DNA from: Cytobacillus oceanisediminis
Lineage (GTDB): Bacteria > Bacillota > Bacilli > Bacillales > Cytobacillaceae
Assembly (NCBI RefSeq): GCF_022811925.1
Contig: NZ_CP065511.1
Coordinates: 5,085,001 to 5,149,000 of the forward strand
DNA length: 64,000 bases
Reading direction: 5' to 3'
Shown: piece by piece, positions 23,070 through 32,637 of the stretch
How the letters are laid out: each line of letters opens with the position of its first letter
Position numbering within the stretch: the stretch's first letter is position 1
Translations under genes and position numbers: made by a program
Notes under the pieces: generated by a model
The model's input: only the letters and a program-made list of their open reading frames with translations
What the model was told of the DNA's origin: nothing
Database searches by the model: none

Positions 23070-23909
23070 CTACTTCTTCACCCAGCCAAACCCCATAGCA
23101 CCTTCACCCAAATGGGTTCCAATGACCGGGCCAAAGTAGCTGATCATAAACTCAACATTTGGATACTCCACTTCAAGCTCAGCTTTCCACTCGAGGGCTT
23201 CTGCTTCGCGATTGGCATGGATAATAACCGCCTGGTAAGGCTCCCCGCTTTTCACATCTTCCCAGAAAAGATCAACCATCCGCTTCATCGCTTTTTTGCG
23301 CGTGCGAATCTTTTCAAACGGAACAATTTTCTTATCTTCAAAATGAAGCAGCGGTTTCACCTGCAGCAGGCTGCCGATCAATGCCTGTGCACTTGACAAG
23401 CGCCCTCCACGCTGAAGATGCGATAAGTCATCCACCATGAAATAAGCCCGAATGCTCTTCTTCATTTCCTCAAGCCGTTCAACGATTTCCTGTGGTCCCT
23501 TACCGGCAGCAGCAAGTTCCGCAGCTTCAATTACATAAAACCCCTGCACCATACAGCTGATTTCCGAGTCAAACGGGAAAACCTGAATATCCTCCACCAT
23601 GCTCCCAGCAGTAACTGCCCCCTGGAACGTCCCGCTGATGCCGCTCGACAAATGAATCGAAATCACTGCATCATATTCTTTCGATAGTTTCTCAAACAGC
23701 TCGGCAAACTCCCCCACCGGCGGCTGTGAAGTAGTCGGAAGATCTTTATGCTTCACTTCTTCATAAAAGTCTGCAGCCGTAATTTCTACTTCTTCCTGGT
23801 AGGTCTCACTGCCAAAAATAACACTCAGCGGTATCATATGTATATTTAACTTTTCTCTTATATCTTTAGGAATATATGCTGTACTATCCGTTACAACAGC
23901 CGTTTTCAT
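23070..23909 (-). CDS. degV: DegV family fatty-acid-binding protein
   Basis: 279 aa from ATG 23909 (AAGGATGG upstream). DegV/FakB proteins hold a fatty acid for phosphorylation by a FakA-type kinase. Family hallmarks: AVVTDSTAYIPKD, TTSQPPVGEFAELFEKL, ISIHLSSGISGTFQGA and LSHLQRGGRLSSAQALIGS. Gene order degU-degV-comFA is as in B. subtilis. No kinase partner is in the window. Confidence 0.92.
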   Translation of the reverse strand: MKTAVVTDSTAYIPKDIREKLNIHMIPLSVIFGSETYQEEVEITAADFYEEVKHKDLPTTSQPPVGEFAELFEKLSKEYDAVISIHLSSGISGTFQGAVTAGSMVEDIQVFPFDSEISCMVQGFYVIEAAELAAAGKGPQEIVERLEEMKKSIRAYFMVDDLSHLQRGGRLSSAQALIGSLLQVKPLLHFEDKKIVPFEKIRTRKKAMKRMVDLFWEDVKSGEPYQAVIIHANREAEALEWKAELEVEYPNVEFMISYFGPVIGTHLGEGAMGFGWVKK

Positions 23910-24130
23910 AAATAGAGTTACCATCCTTATCTTTTTTCTCTACTGTATGTCATGTTCCATTTTATATGATACCGGGGAAAATTGCATTAAGTTATAAAGT
24001 TGGGAAGTAAATAAACCTATGCCCCATTATACCTACTTTTAAGACCTGGTAATTTTTTACCTTCAAATCCTTCCCAAGCATATGATAAAATGCCTTTTGT
24101 GTCTTATTTTTGTAAAGGAGCTGTAACACA

Positions 24131-24409
24131 TTGATTAAAAGCACTTCTTCCACAAATACCCCCGGATCAAATAGATACAGCTTAGATACACTTCATCAAA
24201 TGCTTAATAATGAATTAAGTAAATATAAGCACATTAAAGTACCAAATATTGACCATTCTATTAGCGGACCAGAACTTGCTTCCTGGCTGATAGACTGTTT
24301 GCCTCCAAAAGAAATCGAGGAGCTTGTTTATATAGTGAATCAAGCTAAAAAGAGATCCTCCGATACAAAAGCTATTTTTCAAACAGCTGCAGCCGCACTT
24401 ATTAAATAA
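24131..24409 (+). CDS. Small uncharacterised protein between degV and degU
   Basis: 92 aa, TTG start with AAAGGAGC 9 nt upstream. It is transcribed opposite to its neighbours and has its own terminator. Contents: a polar N-terminus (IKSTSSTNTPGSNRYSLD), then helices including LHQMLNNELSKYKHIKVPN and CLPPKEIEELVYIVNQAKKR. No signal peptide or membrane segment. I do not recognise a family. The good ribosome site and terminator argue that it is real. Confidence 0.7.
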   Translation: MIKSTSSTNTPGSNRYSLDTLHQMLNNELSKYKHIKVPNIDHSISGPELASWLIDCLPPKEIEELVYIVNQAKKRSSDTKAIFQTAAAALIK

Positions 24410-24446
24410 ACACGCAAAGGTGATTACTTTCTGCGTGTTTATTTTT
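24408..24446 (+). terminator. Terminator of the 92-aa gene
   Basis: Stem AAACACGCA / TGCGTGTTT (9 bp), 15-nt loop, then TTTATTTTT. The stem begins within the stop codon. Confidence 0.8.
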
Positions 24447-24647
24447 GGTTAAAATTTCAAAAATAGTGTATAAATACCTTTAATTCACCTTACCTTTCCG
24501 TTATCATTAATATAGAGGAAGCAAATGTTCTTTTAAGACAAAAGAATAGAGGGTAACCATATGGGGCAAGTAACCACAATTATTCTTTCTTCATTTCCCT
24601 ACTGTTCTTGAAGGTAATTTAAAGAGCTTATTAAGAAAAGGTAAAAA
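24447..24647. other. Spacer with a possible 16-codon leader ORF
   Basis: No clear gene. On the plus strand ATG 24561 follows AGAGGGTAACC and opens 16 codons (MGQVTTIILSSFPYCS, stop 24611). There is nothing downstream in the same direction for it to regulate, so it is probably chance. Confidence 0.3.
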
Positions 24648-24655
24648 CAAAAAAG

Positions 24656-24683
24656 AAAAAGCCCCTTTAAAAAAGGACTTTTT
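24656..24683 (-). terminator. Terminator of degU
   Basis: On the minus strand AAAAAGTCC pairs with GGGCTTTTT (one G-U), with further T-rich sequence TCTTTTTTG behind it. Confidence 0.8.
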
Positions 24684-24695
24684 CTCTCAATAAAA

Positions 24696-25376
24696 TTATC
24701 GCACCTCAACCCAGCCATTTTTAATCGCTACAACGACTGCCTGAGTACGGTCATTCACATTCATTTTTTGCAGGATATTGCTCACGTGGTTCTTTACTGT
24801 TTTTTCACTTATGTATAAAGCTTCCCCAATTCCGCGGTTACTTTTGCCATCAGCAAGGAGCTGAAGCACTTCGCATTCACGGCGTGTCAGCAAGTGAAGA
24901 GGACGGCGGATTTCCACCTGTGAATAAGATGTGGTTCCAGTACCTTCTGCAGCTAGTCTGCGGTATTCATTTACCAGGTTGTGTGTCACCTTCGGATGTA
25001 AATAAGATCCTCCATCAGCGACAACCTTTACAGCTTCGACTAATGCATCTGCATCCATTTCTTTTAAAAGGTATCCGCTTGCTCCTGTCTTAAGTGCGTG
25101 CGTTACATAATTCTCATCATCATGGATGGAAAGAATGATCACCTTGGATTCAGGATATTTATTAATCAGCTGGCGGGTCGCTTCCACACCGTTTGTATTC
25201 GGCATATTGATGTCCATGATGATTACATCTGGATCATTCTCTTCCACAAGAGCCATGGCTTCACTGCCATCATCGCCTTCTGCCACTACATTAAAGCTCT
25301 TTTCGAAATCTAAAATGCGTTTTACCCCTTCTCTGAATAATTGATGGTCATCAATTATGACGATCTTTGTATTCAA
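24696..25376 (-). CDS. degU: Response regulator DegU
   Basis: 226 aa. Receiver domain (about 4-120) with [12 protein letters not shown], phospho-acceptor in [13 protein letters not shown], and [12 protein letters not shown]. LuxR-type DNA-binding domain (about 160-222) with [38 protein letters not shown] start behind GGGAGG. It controls exoenzymes, competence, motility and biofilm choice. The neighbouring comF operon, flagellar genes and the secreted protease and wall enzymes in this window are the classes of gene it governs in B. subtilis. Confidence 0.97.
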   Translation of the reverse strand: MNTKIVIIDDHQLFREGVKRILDFEKSFNVVAEGDDGSEAMALVEENDPDVIIMDINMPNTNGVEATRQLINKYPESKVIILSIHDDENYVTHALKTGASGYLLKEMDADALVEAVKVVADGGSYLHPKVTHNLVNEYRRLAAEGTGTTSYSQVEIRRPLHLLTRRECEVLQLLADGKSNRGIGEALYISEKTVKNHVSNILQKMNVNDRTQAVVVAIKNGWVEVR

Positions 25377-25432
25377 ATGCTTCGCCTCCCAAATCTCCAG
25401 TTAGTTTTCTATCTCTATTCTTAAGGTGTTTC

Positions 25433-26572
25433 TTAATTCAATGGCACTTGGATAATGACAATGGTTCCTTTGCCTATTTTAGAATCTATGGACATCTGGC
25501 CATCCAAAAGTTCAAGCCTTTCACCCATTCCCATAATTCCAAAAGAGCCCGGACGCTTCTCACGAAGATTGAAGCCTTTCCCATCGTCTTTGATGACTAC
25601 TGCTACCCTAGTGCTGTTTATTTCTATTTTCACATGGATTTCTTTAGCTTCTGCATGCTTGAGAGCATTTGTCACAGATTCCTGAATCAGGCGGAACAAT
25701 GCGACTTCATATTGTGGCGGCAATCGCCTTTCTTCGCCAACATTCGCGAAGTATATCTTGGTACTCCTGTGATACTCTTCGATCGTTGTTAAGTATTTTT
25801 TGAGGGTAGGTATTAAACCCAAATCATCAAGAGCCATTGGACGCAAATCATAAATAATCCTTCGAACTTCATATAAAGCATTGCGGACCATTTTTTTCAG
25901 GTCTTTTATTTCAGTAATGGCTTCATCAGCACCGCGCTCTTTGTATACCCGTTCAATTAAGTCGGATCTCATCATGACATTCGCCATCATCTGGGCCGGT
26001 CCGTCATGGATCTCGCGGGACACTCTTTTCCGCTCTTCTTCCTGTGCTTCGATGATCTTCAGACCAAAATCCTGTTTGAGCTTCGCGTCTTCAATGATTT
26101 CTCCCATTTGTTTTAAGTCACTTGTCAGATAATTCATCACGACCGTGATTTGAGAAATAAGGACTTCAGCTCTATCAATAGTGTCGTTAACACCTATAAG
26201 CCTTCTTTCAATATCATCACGGCGATCCCTCAGCTGTTTTTCAAGCTGGCGATTCATGGATAAATCCATTTGAAGCTGATGGGCCTTCTCATATGCTTCA
26301 CGCACTTCAGACTCTGAATAATCCTTAAAATGCATGCTTACTTCAGAAAGGCGCTTTCTTGCAAACCGGGTTTGCACCTCCAGCTTATCCCCTTCTTCAA
26401 TTACCTTAAGAACCATTTGTTTAACTTCCATAAGTTCATCCGTTAAAGTCTTATGGTCTTTACGGCATTGTTCACCTATACGGAAAATTTCATCTTTACT
26501 GGTGCCTACTGTTTGAACCATTTTTTCAAGAATAAGATCCAGAGTCTTGGAATCGAATTTCTTAATACTCAT
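25433..26572 (-). CDS. degS: Sensor histidine kinase DegS
   Basis: 379 aa, cytoplasmic, no membrane segment, as expected for DegS. N-terminal sensory coiled-coil (about 1-175). HisKA_3 box KRVSREIHDGPAQMMANVMM carries the phosphorylated His. ATPase domain has LIQESVTNALKHAEA, VVIKDDGKGF and FGIMGMGERLELLDG. It phosphorylates DegU, encoded 56 nt downstream. ATG 26572 follows GGAGGAG. Confidence 0.97.
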   Translation of the reverse strand: MSIKKFDSKTLDLILEKMVQTVGTSKDEIFRIGEQCRKDHKTLTDELMEVKQMVLKVIEEGDKLEVQTRFARKRLSEVSMHFKDYSESEVREAYEKAHQLQMDLSMNRQLEKQLRDRRDDIERRLIGVNDTIDRAEVLISQITVVMNYLTSDLKQMGEIIEDAKLKQDFGLKIIEAQEEERKRVSREIHDGPAQMMANVMMRSDLIERVYKERGADEAITEIKDLKKMVRNALYEVRRIIYDLRPMALDDLGLIPTLKKYLTTIEEYHRSTKIYFANVGEERRLPPQYEVALFRLIQESVTNALKHAEAKEIHVKIEINSTRVAVVIKDDGKGFNLREKRPGSFGIMGMGERLELLDGQMSIDSKIGKGTIVIIQVPLN

Positions 26573-26984
26573 TTACACTCCTCCAAGGGCGTAACCCTTC
26601 CGCTATGTACCTTTATTTTAGCGCTAAATGAGCTAAGATACTATCTTTCCAGTCTGAAAATTATACCAAGTTACCTAAAATTCGGTAAAAAGGCTTAGAC
26701 TTGTGATTTCACCCTATGTCTTATATCCTATATAAAAGCAGGGTAAACATGACTACCAAGCAAAATAATATGTATATTTATACCACTTAAAGATTAAAAT
26801 CGGCACATTTTTTATTATAGCAGCATAAACATCAGAATTGGTTTCATTATAACATGGGAAAAAATGTTCTATATTAAAGTTTTATTACATTCTGTTGAAA
26901 ATTATGTGTTTCAAACTTTGTCGATTTATAATGAAATAGGTCAATTTTAATTTGAATTAAGAGAAACAGGAAGGAGCGGTTTAC
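26573..26984. other. Divergent degS / yvyE intergenic region
   Basis: 412 nt, very AT-rich. A TATAAT at 26927-26932 lies 53 nt before yvyE and may be its -10 box, but no good -35 hexamer stands at the right distance. I see no gene, repeat or terminator here. Confidence 0.5.
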
Positions 26985-27617
26985 ATGCTGCCCCATTACT
27001 ATACAGTAAAGGGATATGGAGAAAATGAAATAATAATAGATAAATCCCGATTTATTGCACATGTATCCCGAGCACAATCAGAAGAGGAAGCACAGGAATT
27101 CATCCTATCTATAAAGAAAAGACATTATAATGCAACACATAATTGTTCTGCCTATTTAATAGGGGAAAATGATCAAATCCAAAAGGCGAATGATGACGGA
27201 GAGCCTAGCGGCACGGCTGGCGTTCCAATATTGGAGGTCTTGAAGAAAAAAAAGCTAAAGGATTCCGTTGTAGTCGTAACCCGATACTTTGGCGGTATAA
27301 AGTTAGGCGCAGGCGGCCTAATTCGCGCCTATGGGAAAGCAACTTCGGAAGGATTGCAGACAACCGGGATTGTCGAAAGAGAACTTGTAACGATCATGCA
27401 TACCAAAATAGACTATACCTGGCTTGGAAAAATAGAGAATGAACTCCGGTCCTCCATATATCCAATTAAGGAAATCCACTACCTTGAATCGGTTGAGATA
27501 GAAACGTATGTTAAGGACGAACTCATTGACTCTTTCACCAGTTGGATGACTGAATTAACGAATGGCCAAAGCCAAACAATCGCTGGAAATAAACTATACT
27601 TGGAAACACAGATTTAG
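26985..27617 (+). CDS. yvyE: YigZ/YvyE (IMPACT) family protein
   Basis: 210 aa. N-terminal UPF0029 domain (about 15-125): DKSRFIAHVSRAQSEEEAQ, HNCSAYLIGENDQIQKANDD, GEPSGTAGVPILEVLKKK and VVTRYFGGIKLGAGGLIRAY. C-terminal DUF1949 ferredoxin-like domain (about 140-200). The family resembles the eukaryotic translation regulator IMPACT, but its bacterial role is unclear. ATG behind GGAAGGAG. Divergent from degS as in B. subtilis. Confidence 0.93.
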   Translation: MLPHYYTVKGYGENEIIIDKSRFIAHVSRAQSEEEAQEFILSIKKRHYNATHNCSAYLIGENDQIQKANDDGEPSGTAGVPILEVLKKKKLKDSVVVVTRYFGGIKLGAGGLIRAYGKATSEGLQTTGIVERELVTIMHTKIDYTWLGKIENELRSSIYPIKEIHYLESVEIETYVKDELIDSFTSWMTELTNGQSQTIAGNKLYLETQI

Positions 27618-27694
27618 TCGTTTACTATATCGTGAAAATTCGATAAAATTAACTATTGCTAACGATAAATTTTTAAATAAAGTAGGGATAATAT

Positions 27695-28834
27695 ATGTCT
27701 GGTACTAGAATTGTCAGGCGGAAGAAGAAAAAGCTCAGAATTTGGCGAGTGCTCCTGCTGTTCACACTTATTACAGTTATTGGCGGCGGAACATACTTCG
27801 CCTACAACCTTTATTCTCATGCTAAAGGTGCCTCCAGTAAAATTTTTCAGGAATTGGATAGAAGTAAAATTCCGAATCACCGAACAGAGGAAGTCGAAAT
27901 TACCAAGGATCCTTTCACCGTTCTTGTTGTTGGAATAGAAGACCAAGAAGGCGGAGAACGTTCAGATGTAATGATGCTGGCAACAGTCAATCCAAAAACA
28001 GAAGAAGTTTTCCTGCTAAGCATTCCCCGTGACACAAGAACATATATAAAAGAACTCGGCTATAAGACAAAATTAAATCATTCCTATGGCGCCGGCGGTA
28101 TTGAGACAACCATTGCAACAATCAATGATATGATTGATATTCCAATTGATTATTATATAACCACTAACTTTGAAGGTTTTGAGGATATTGTCGATACATT
28201 TGACGGTGTATCCGTCGATGTACCATTTACCTTCGACGCCCAGCTGACAGGCAGCTTAAAATGGAAGACCTATTATGAAGGTAAAATGAACCTAAATGGG
28301 AATGAAGCACTTGCTTATGTGAGAATGAGAAAAGCGGATCCACGCGGTGACCATGGAAGAAACGAGCGGCAGCAGCAAGTCATAAAAGCGATCATTGATA
28401 AAGGCACTTCGTTCTCTTCCATTACAAAAATTGATGATGTAATGGATGACTTAGGGAAGAATGTAAAAACGAATATCCCGCCATCAAAATTTGCAAGTTT
28501 TGTAAAATTATATTCTAAAATCAAAGACACCAAAATCCAGAACCTTACTCTAAATGGTACGGATGAATATATAGACGGTGTATATTATTATATTCCTGAT
28601 GAAGATTCTCTATTAGAAATTAATAGTACCCTTGAAACAGCACTTGCCATTTCAAAAGGCACATCAATATCCGACTCTGAATTTGGGAACGACTCTAATT
28701 CAGAATATGATTTAAACCCTGAATCCGGATATGATTCCAATGAATCGGAAACAGAATATGATTCTGAGGAAAACTCTGAGTATCAATCTGAAAGTGAAAC
28801 AGATACAGACTATAATTCAGACTCAAATTATTAA
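27695..28834 (+). CDS. tagU: LCP (LytR-CpsA-Psr) wall-polymer ligase with acidic tail
   Basis: 379 aa. One membrane anchor (about residues 17-38) behind a basic RRKKKKLRIWR. The extracellular LCP domain (about 75-240) has SDVMMLATVNPKT, FLLSIPRDTRTYIKELG, KLNHSYGAGG and AYVRMRKADPRGDHGRNERQ, the Arg/Asp residues that bind undecaprenyl phosphate. LCP enzymes transfer teichoic acids or other glycopolymers to peptidoglycan. Odd: the last 55 or so residues are nearly all Ser, Asp, Glu, Asn and Tyr (e.g. SEYDLNPESGYDSNESETE), absent from TagU as I know it. Probable partner of the polysaccharide genes in this window. Confidence 0.9.
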   Translation: MSGTRIVRRKKKKLRIWRVLLLFTLITVIGGGTYFAYNLYSHAKGASSKIFQELDRSKIPNHRTEEVEITKDPFTVLVVGIEDQEGGERSDVMMLATVNPKTEEVFLLSIPRDTRTYIKELGYKTKLNHSYGAGGIETTIATINDMIDIPIDYYITTNFEGFEDIVDTFDGVSVDVPFTFDAQLTGSLKWKTYYEGKMNLNGNEALAYVRMRKADPRGDHGRNERQQQVIKAIIDKGTSFSSITKIDDVMDDLGKNVKTNIPPSKFASFVKLYSKIKDTKIQNLTLNGTDEYIDGVYYYIPDEDSLLEINSTLETALAISKGTSISDSEFGNDSNSEYDLNPESGYDSNESETEYDSEENSEYQSESETDTDYNSDSNY

Positions 28835-28850
28835 TATTATCTATTTCTTC

Positions 28851-28881
28851 GGGAGCTTTCCAAATGGAGAGCTTCCTTTTT
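28851..28881 (+). terminator. Terminator of the LCP gene
   Basis: An 11-bp stem GGGAGCTTTCC / GGAGAGCTTCC (two G-U pairs), AAAT loop, then TTTTTG. Confidence 0.85.
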
Positions 28882-28986
28882 GTTATATATTTCCTGTATT
28901 TCTACCGAAATCATAGATTGGAACATTTGACATTTTTTGATAGAATATGACATAGGTCGAAAAAACTATTAAAATGGAGGGTTACC

Positions 28987-31842
28987 GTGAAGAAAATTAT
29001 TGCTTCTTCTGTTTTGGCTACTGCAGCGTTGCTTCCCAACTTTACATATGCAGAAGAAACAACATATCCTGCCAGTATGACAACGGATTCCGCTGTTGAA
29101 ATCAGAAAAGGAACAACCACTGATGATCAGGTTGTAACTACCTTAGATGATGGAGAAAGTGTAGTAGTAGTTGATGAATTTACAAATTCATCAGGTGAAC
29201 TTTGGTACAAGGTTGAAAGTGATGGCATTTCAGGTTGGGGACTCTCTACAGGATTCCAAGAGGCAAACTCTTCTCTTGTTGGCCAAGATGCAGTTTCAAC
29301 TGGTTCGAATGTAAATGTCAGAAGAGGAGCATCAACCTCTTATGAAGTAATTGGCAAGCTATCTCTTGGGCAAAAAGTAAAAGTGATTGATCAGCATAAT
29401 AACAGCCAAGGTGAGTTATGGTATAGGATATCTTTTAATGGACAGCTAGGCTGGGTACTAGCAGATTTCATTAAGGCTGACCCAGGATCAACGGAACCAC
29501 CTCCCTCTGAACCTGCGATTATCCAAAAAACAGTGCAGGTTGACAGCACTGCAGTACGCAGAGGCGCTTCTTCTGATTATCAAGCGGTTGCCACTCTAAG
29601 CAAAAATAAGGAAGTTGCGATTATTGCTGAATATAAGAATTCCAAAGGTGAACTTTGGTACCGGGTAGACCTAGGCGATGTCATCGGCTGGGTAATTAGC
29701 TCTGCTTTTGTAAAACCAGCTTATACAGTCACCACTAAGACAGTGCAAGTTGAAAAGGCTGACGTCCGCAGGGGCGCTTCCTCTGATTATGAATCTGTGG
29801 CAACTTTGAGCAAAAATCAAGGAGTGAAAGTAATTGATGAATATAAAAACTCCAAGGGTGAGCTCTGGTACCGCGTGGATCTTGGCAGCAATATCATCGG
29901 CTGGGTGATCAGCTCCGCTTTTGTAGCACCCCCTTACACTGTGACCACTAAAGTGGTCCAAATTGATAAGACTGCCGTACGCAGAGGCGCTTCTTCTGAT
30001 TATGAATCAGTGGCAACATTGAGCAAAAATCAATCGGTTAAAGTCATCGGGGAACATAAAAACTCTAAAGGCGAGCTTTGGTATCGAGTCGACCTTGGCA
30101 GCAATATCATCGGCTGGGTGATCAGCTCCGCTTTTGTAGCACCCCCTTATACTGTGACGACCAAAGTAGTACAGGTTGAGAAGACTGCCGTGCGCAGAGG
30201 CGCTTCTTCTGATTACGAGTCAGTGGCTGCATTGAGCAAGAATCAATCAGTTAAAGTCATCGGGGAACATAAAAACTCTAAAGGCGAGCTTTGGTATCGA
30301 GTCGACCTTGGCAGCAATATCATCGGCTGGGTAATCAGTTCCGCTTTTGAAGCACCACAATATTCAATCACGACTAAAGTGGTACAAGTTGAAAGTGCTG
30401 CTGTACGCAGAGGTGCATCTGCTACTTATGCAGCTGTAGCAGCCGTAAGCAGAAATCAAGAGATTAAAATTATTGACGAATTTACAAATTCAAGCGGCGA
30501 GCTCTGGTATAGAGCAGACCTTGGTGATGTCATCGGCTGGATAAACAGCACTGCTTTTGAAAAGCCTGAACCAGGCTCTATTTCGTTAAGTGGAACTTAT
30601 TATGTTGGCAATCGAAATACAAATCTGTATTCCGGAGCTACATATGATTATAGAGTGGTAGAAAAGCTGAATTTTACAGGAAAAGTGACCGTTTTAAGCG
30701 GGTTTATAAACGACTCTTTGCAAACTTGGGCTAGAGTAAGCACCTCCACTGGAAATATTGGATGGGTTCCTTTGAAAGACTTAGTCAAATCAACATCAGA
30801 ACTAGAATATGTATATGCATTGAGTAACGCAGCATTAAGAAGAGGTGCATCAACCTCATACGGTATAGCTGCTGCACTAAAAGCAGATGAACCTTTGCTG
30901 GTTCTCAGCAAATTGAATGGATGGTTAAACGTTGAAACCGCTGCAGGGATACGCGGATGGATTCTAGAGTCCCAAACTTCCGAGGTTTCGTTGAAACGGC
31001 TAGCTTCCCCTTCTACTTACACAGAGGGCAATGCAAGCTATCTGGTATGGAAAAAACCAACAAATTTTGACTTTACTTATTCAAAATTATCGGATTATCG
31101 CTTAAAGCTGACGCAAGGCATAACAGATGCAGAATTGCCTAATTTTAAAGTAAAGGGAATCAAAACAGTTGAAACTGTACAATCAACATCCACCGAAAAG
31201 TCGGTCATTTTAACTTTTGAACCTGGCTATACCTTCACTATTCGAAATTACAGCGATAAAGTTACCATTAAAGTCATCCCTACAGGTTTATTAGGAAAGC
31301 AAATCGTCGTCGATGCCGGTCATGGCGGAAAAGATACAGGTGCTATTGGCCCAACTGGTCTATTGGAGAAAGATGTAAATTTAGCAACTGCTTTATTATT
31401 AAAATCGGAGCTTGAAAGAAACGGTGCATCTGTTTTATTAACGCGAAGCAGAGACATTTTCCTCGAGCTTGCCGAAAGAACAGCTATTGCTAATTCCAGC
31501 ACCTATGATGCCTTTATCAGTATTCATGCTGATTCTTTCTCAAGCACATCCAGAGGATCAACAACGTTTTTTAACTCAACGGTAAACTTCAATGGCCCAA
31601 TTAGCGAGGAATTAGCCGATTCTGTTCAAAAGTATATGGTATCGTCACTCGGCACCTATAATAGAGGTGTTAAGGAACAAGAATTCTATGTTAATAGAAT
31701 GAATCACCTTCCAAGCATCCTTGTGGAACTAGCTTTTATTTCTAATCCTAACGAAGAAAGTCTGCTTCGTACTACAGCTTTCCGCCAAAAGGCCGCTGAG
31801 GGAATCAGGAAAGGTTTCCAGGATTATTACAGTAGTTTCTAA
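28987..31842 (+). CDS. N-acetylmuramoyl-L-alanine amidase with nine SH3b repeats
   Basis: 951 aa, GTG start behind GGAGGG. Signal peptide about 1-24 (ends TYAEE). Nine SH3b-type wall-binding repeats follow (about 30-660), each with VRRGAS..Y and GELWYRV..GW. An AMIN-like beta domain spans about 665-770. The Amidase_3 catalytic domain (about 773-951) has VVDAGHGGKDTGA, the Glu in LLEKDVN, SIHADS and ILVELAFISNP, covering the zinc ligands and catalytic Glu. It cuts the stem peptide from peptidoglycan. By position beside an LCP gene and a SpoIID/LytB-like gene it corresponds to LytC, but with SH3b instead of SPOR/CWB2 anchoring. Confidence 0.92.
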   Translation: MKKIIASSVLATAALLPNFTYAEETTYPASMTTDSAVEIRKGTTTDDQVVTTLDDGESVVVVDEFTNSSGELWYKVESDGISGWGLSTGFQEANSSLVGQDAVSTGSNVNVRRGASTSYEVIGKLSLGQKVKVIDQHNNSQGELWYRISFNGQLGWVLADFIKADPGSTEPPPSEPAIIQKTVQVDSTAVRRGASSDYQAVATLSKNKEVAIIAEYKNSKGELWYRVDLGDVIGWVISSAFVKPAYTVTTKTVQVEKADVRRGASSDYESVATLSKNQGVKVIDEYKNSKGELWYRVDLGSNIIGWVISSAFVAPPYTVTTKVVQIDKTAVRRGASSDYESVATLSKNQSVKVIGEHKNSKGELWYRVDLGSNIIGWVISSAFVAPPYTVTTKVVQVEKTAVRRGASSDYESVAALSKNQSVKVIGEHKNSKGELWYRVDLGSNIIGWVISSAFEAPQYSITTKVVQVESAAVRRGASATYAAVAAVSRNQEIKIIDEFTNSSGELWYRADLGDVIGWINSTAFEKPEPGSISLSGTYYVGNRNTNLYSGATYDYRVVEKLNFTGKVTVLSGFINDSLQTWARVSTSTGNIGWVPLKDLVKSTSELEYVYALSNAALRRGASTSYGIAAALKADEPLLVLSKLNGWLNVETAAGIRGWILESQTSEVSLKRLASPSTYTEGNASYLVWKKPTNFDFTYSKLSDYRLKLTQGITDAELPNFKVKGIKTVETVQSTSTEKSVILTFEPGYTFTIRNYSDKVTIKVIPTGLLGKQIVVDAGHGGKDTGAIGPTGLLEKDVNLATALLLKSELERNGASVLLTRSRDIFLELAERTAIANSSTYDAFISIHADSFSSTSRGSTTFFNSTVNFNGPISEELADSVQKYMVSSLGTYNRGVKEQEFYVNRMNHLPSILVELAFISNPNEESLLRTTAFRQKAAEGIRKGFQDYYSSF
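29731..30360 (+). repeat. Near-identical 213-bp repeats inside the amidase gene
   Basis: Repeats 4, 5 and 6 of the SH3b array (71 codons each) are almost identical in DNA, not only in protein. Shared stretches include GGCAGCAATATCATCGGCTG and GCTCCGCTTTTGTAGCACCC. Repeats 5 and 6 both read GTTAAAGTCATCGGGGAACA. This indicates recent duplication or ongoing homogenisation, and the array is likely to vary in copy number between strains. Confidence 0.85.
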
Positions 31843-31871
31843 GCTTTTTAAAACTATTTAAGGAATTTAAG

Positions 31872-31906
31872 GCTTTGGGTAACACTTACCCAAAGCACAT
31901 TTTTTT
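31872..31906 (+). terminator. Terminator after the amidase gene
   Basis: An 11-bp perfect stem GCTTTGGGTAA / TTACCCAAAGC, CAC loop, then ACATTTTTTT. Confidence 0.9.
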
Positions 31907-31934
31907 AAACACAATTAGGGGGAAATTTCGTAAA

Positions 31935-32636
31935 ATGAATCGTATTAAAAAATTGGTCGCTGCTGGAATTGTAACTGCTGGTATTGGAACTAGTGCTGCT
32001 TTGTTTACTCCATCCGGATCTGATGCTGCTTCAAATGTCGTATTAGCAAGCGTGGAATGGGTCAATACAAAGTTAAACCCCATTAATACAAAACTATCTT
32101 CTTTAGAAACAAAGATTAGCAGTTTAGAAGCAAAGGTCGCTTCACAGCAGAAAGAGATTGAGGCACTGAAAGCAGATAGCGGGACAACGACTCCGACAAC
32201 ACCACCTCCTAGCGGCTTGCCATCTGCTGTCTACACAACCAAGGATAATGTATCAATCCATTCAGGAGCTTTAAGGACATATAAAGTCGTAGCAACTGTT
32301 TCAAAAAGCACTGCTTTAACCGTAGTAGATTCCCATAACTCCAGTTCAGGCCTTTGGTACAGAGTGCAACTATCTCCGTCCTTATTGGGCTGGGTTTATT
32401 CCGGTGATGTTTCAACAACTAAGCCAGATACTTTAAAAACTGTTGTAACCACTGCAGATGTCAACATGCGCAGAGGAGCTACAACAGATTATGCTGTAGT
32501 AGAATTACTGCCAAAAGGCACTGTTCTAAAATTAGTTCAAACCTATAAGAACTCAAAGGGAGAAACCTGGTATAATGTTGAAACTTCATCAGGCAGCAGA
32601 GGATGGATTATCAGCACCTTTGGTGAGGTGAGATAA
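31935..32636 (+). CDS. Secreted coiled-coil protein with two SH3b domains
   Basis: 233 aa from ATG 31935, preceded by TTAGGGGGAAA. Twenty upstream in-frame codons lie across the terminator and are excluded. Signal-like N-terminus about 1-33 (RIKKLVAAGIVTAGIGTSAA). A short coiled coil about 45-80 (NTKLSSLETKISSLEAKVAS). A Thr/Pro linker. Two SH3b domains, the second with NMRRGATTDYAVVELLPKG and KGETWYNVET. No enzyme domain. Probably a wall-bound partner of the adjacent amidase and LytB-like proteins. Stop is 1 nt before the next start. Confidence 0.8.
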   Translation: MNRIKKLVAAGIVTAGIGTSAALFTPSGSDAASNVVLASVEWVNTKLNPINTKLSSLETKISSLEAKVASQQKEIEALKADSGTTTPTTPPPSGLPSAVYTTKDNVSIHSGALRTYKVVATVSKSTALTVVDSHNSSSGLWYRVQLSPSLLGWVYSGDVSTTKPDTLKTVVTTADVNMRRGATTDYAVVELLPKGTVLKLVQTYKNSKGETWYNVETSSGSRGWIISTFGEVR

Positions 32637-32637
32637 G

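Noticed and set aside
22889..23098. 69-codon plus-strand ORF with heptapeptide repeats
   Set aside because: No ribosome site. Its start overlaps the comFA translation start region. It arises because the 21-bp repeats have a length divisible by three. Kept as an alternative reading in the repeat finding.
28926..28960. Sigma-A promoter (TTGACA) before the amidase gene
   Set aside because: TTGACA is present, but no acceptable -10 box lies 16-18 nt downstream.
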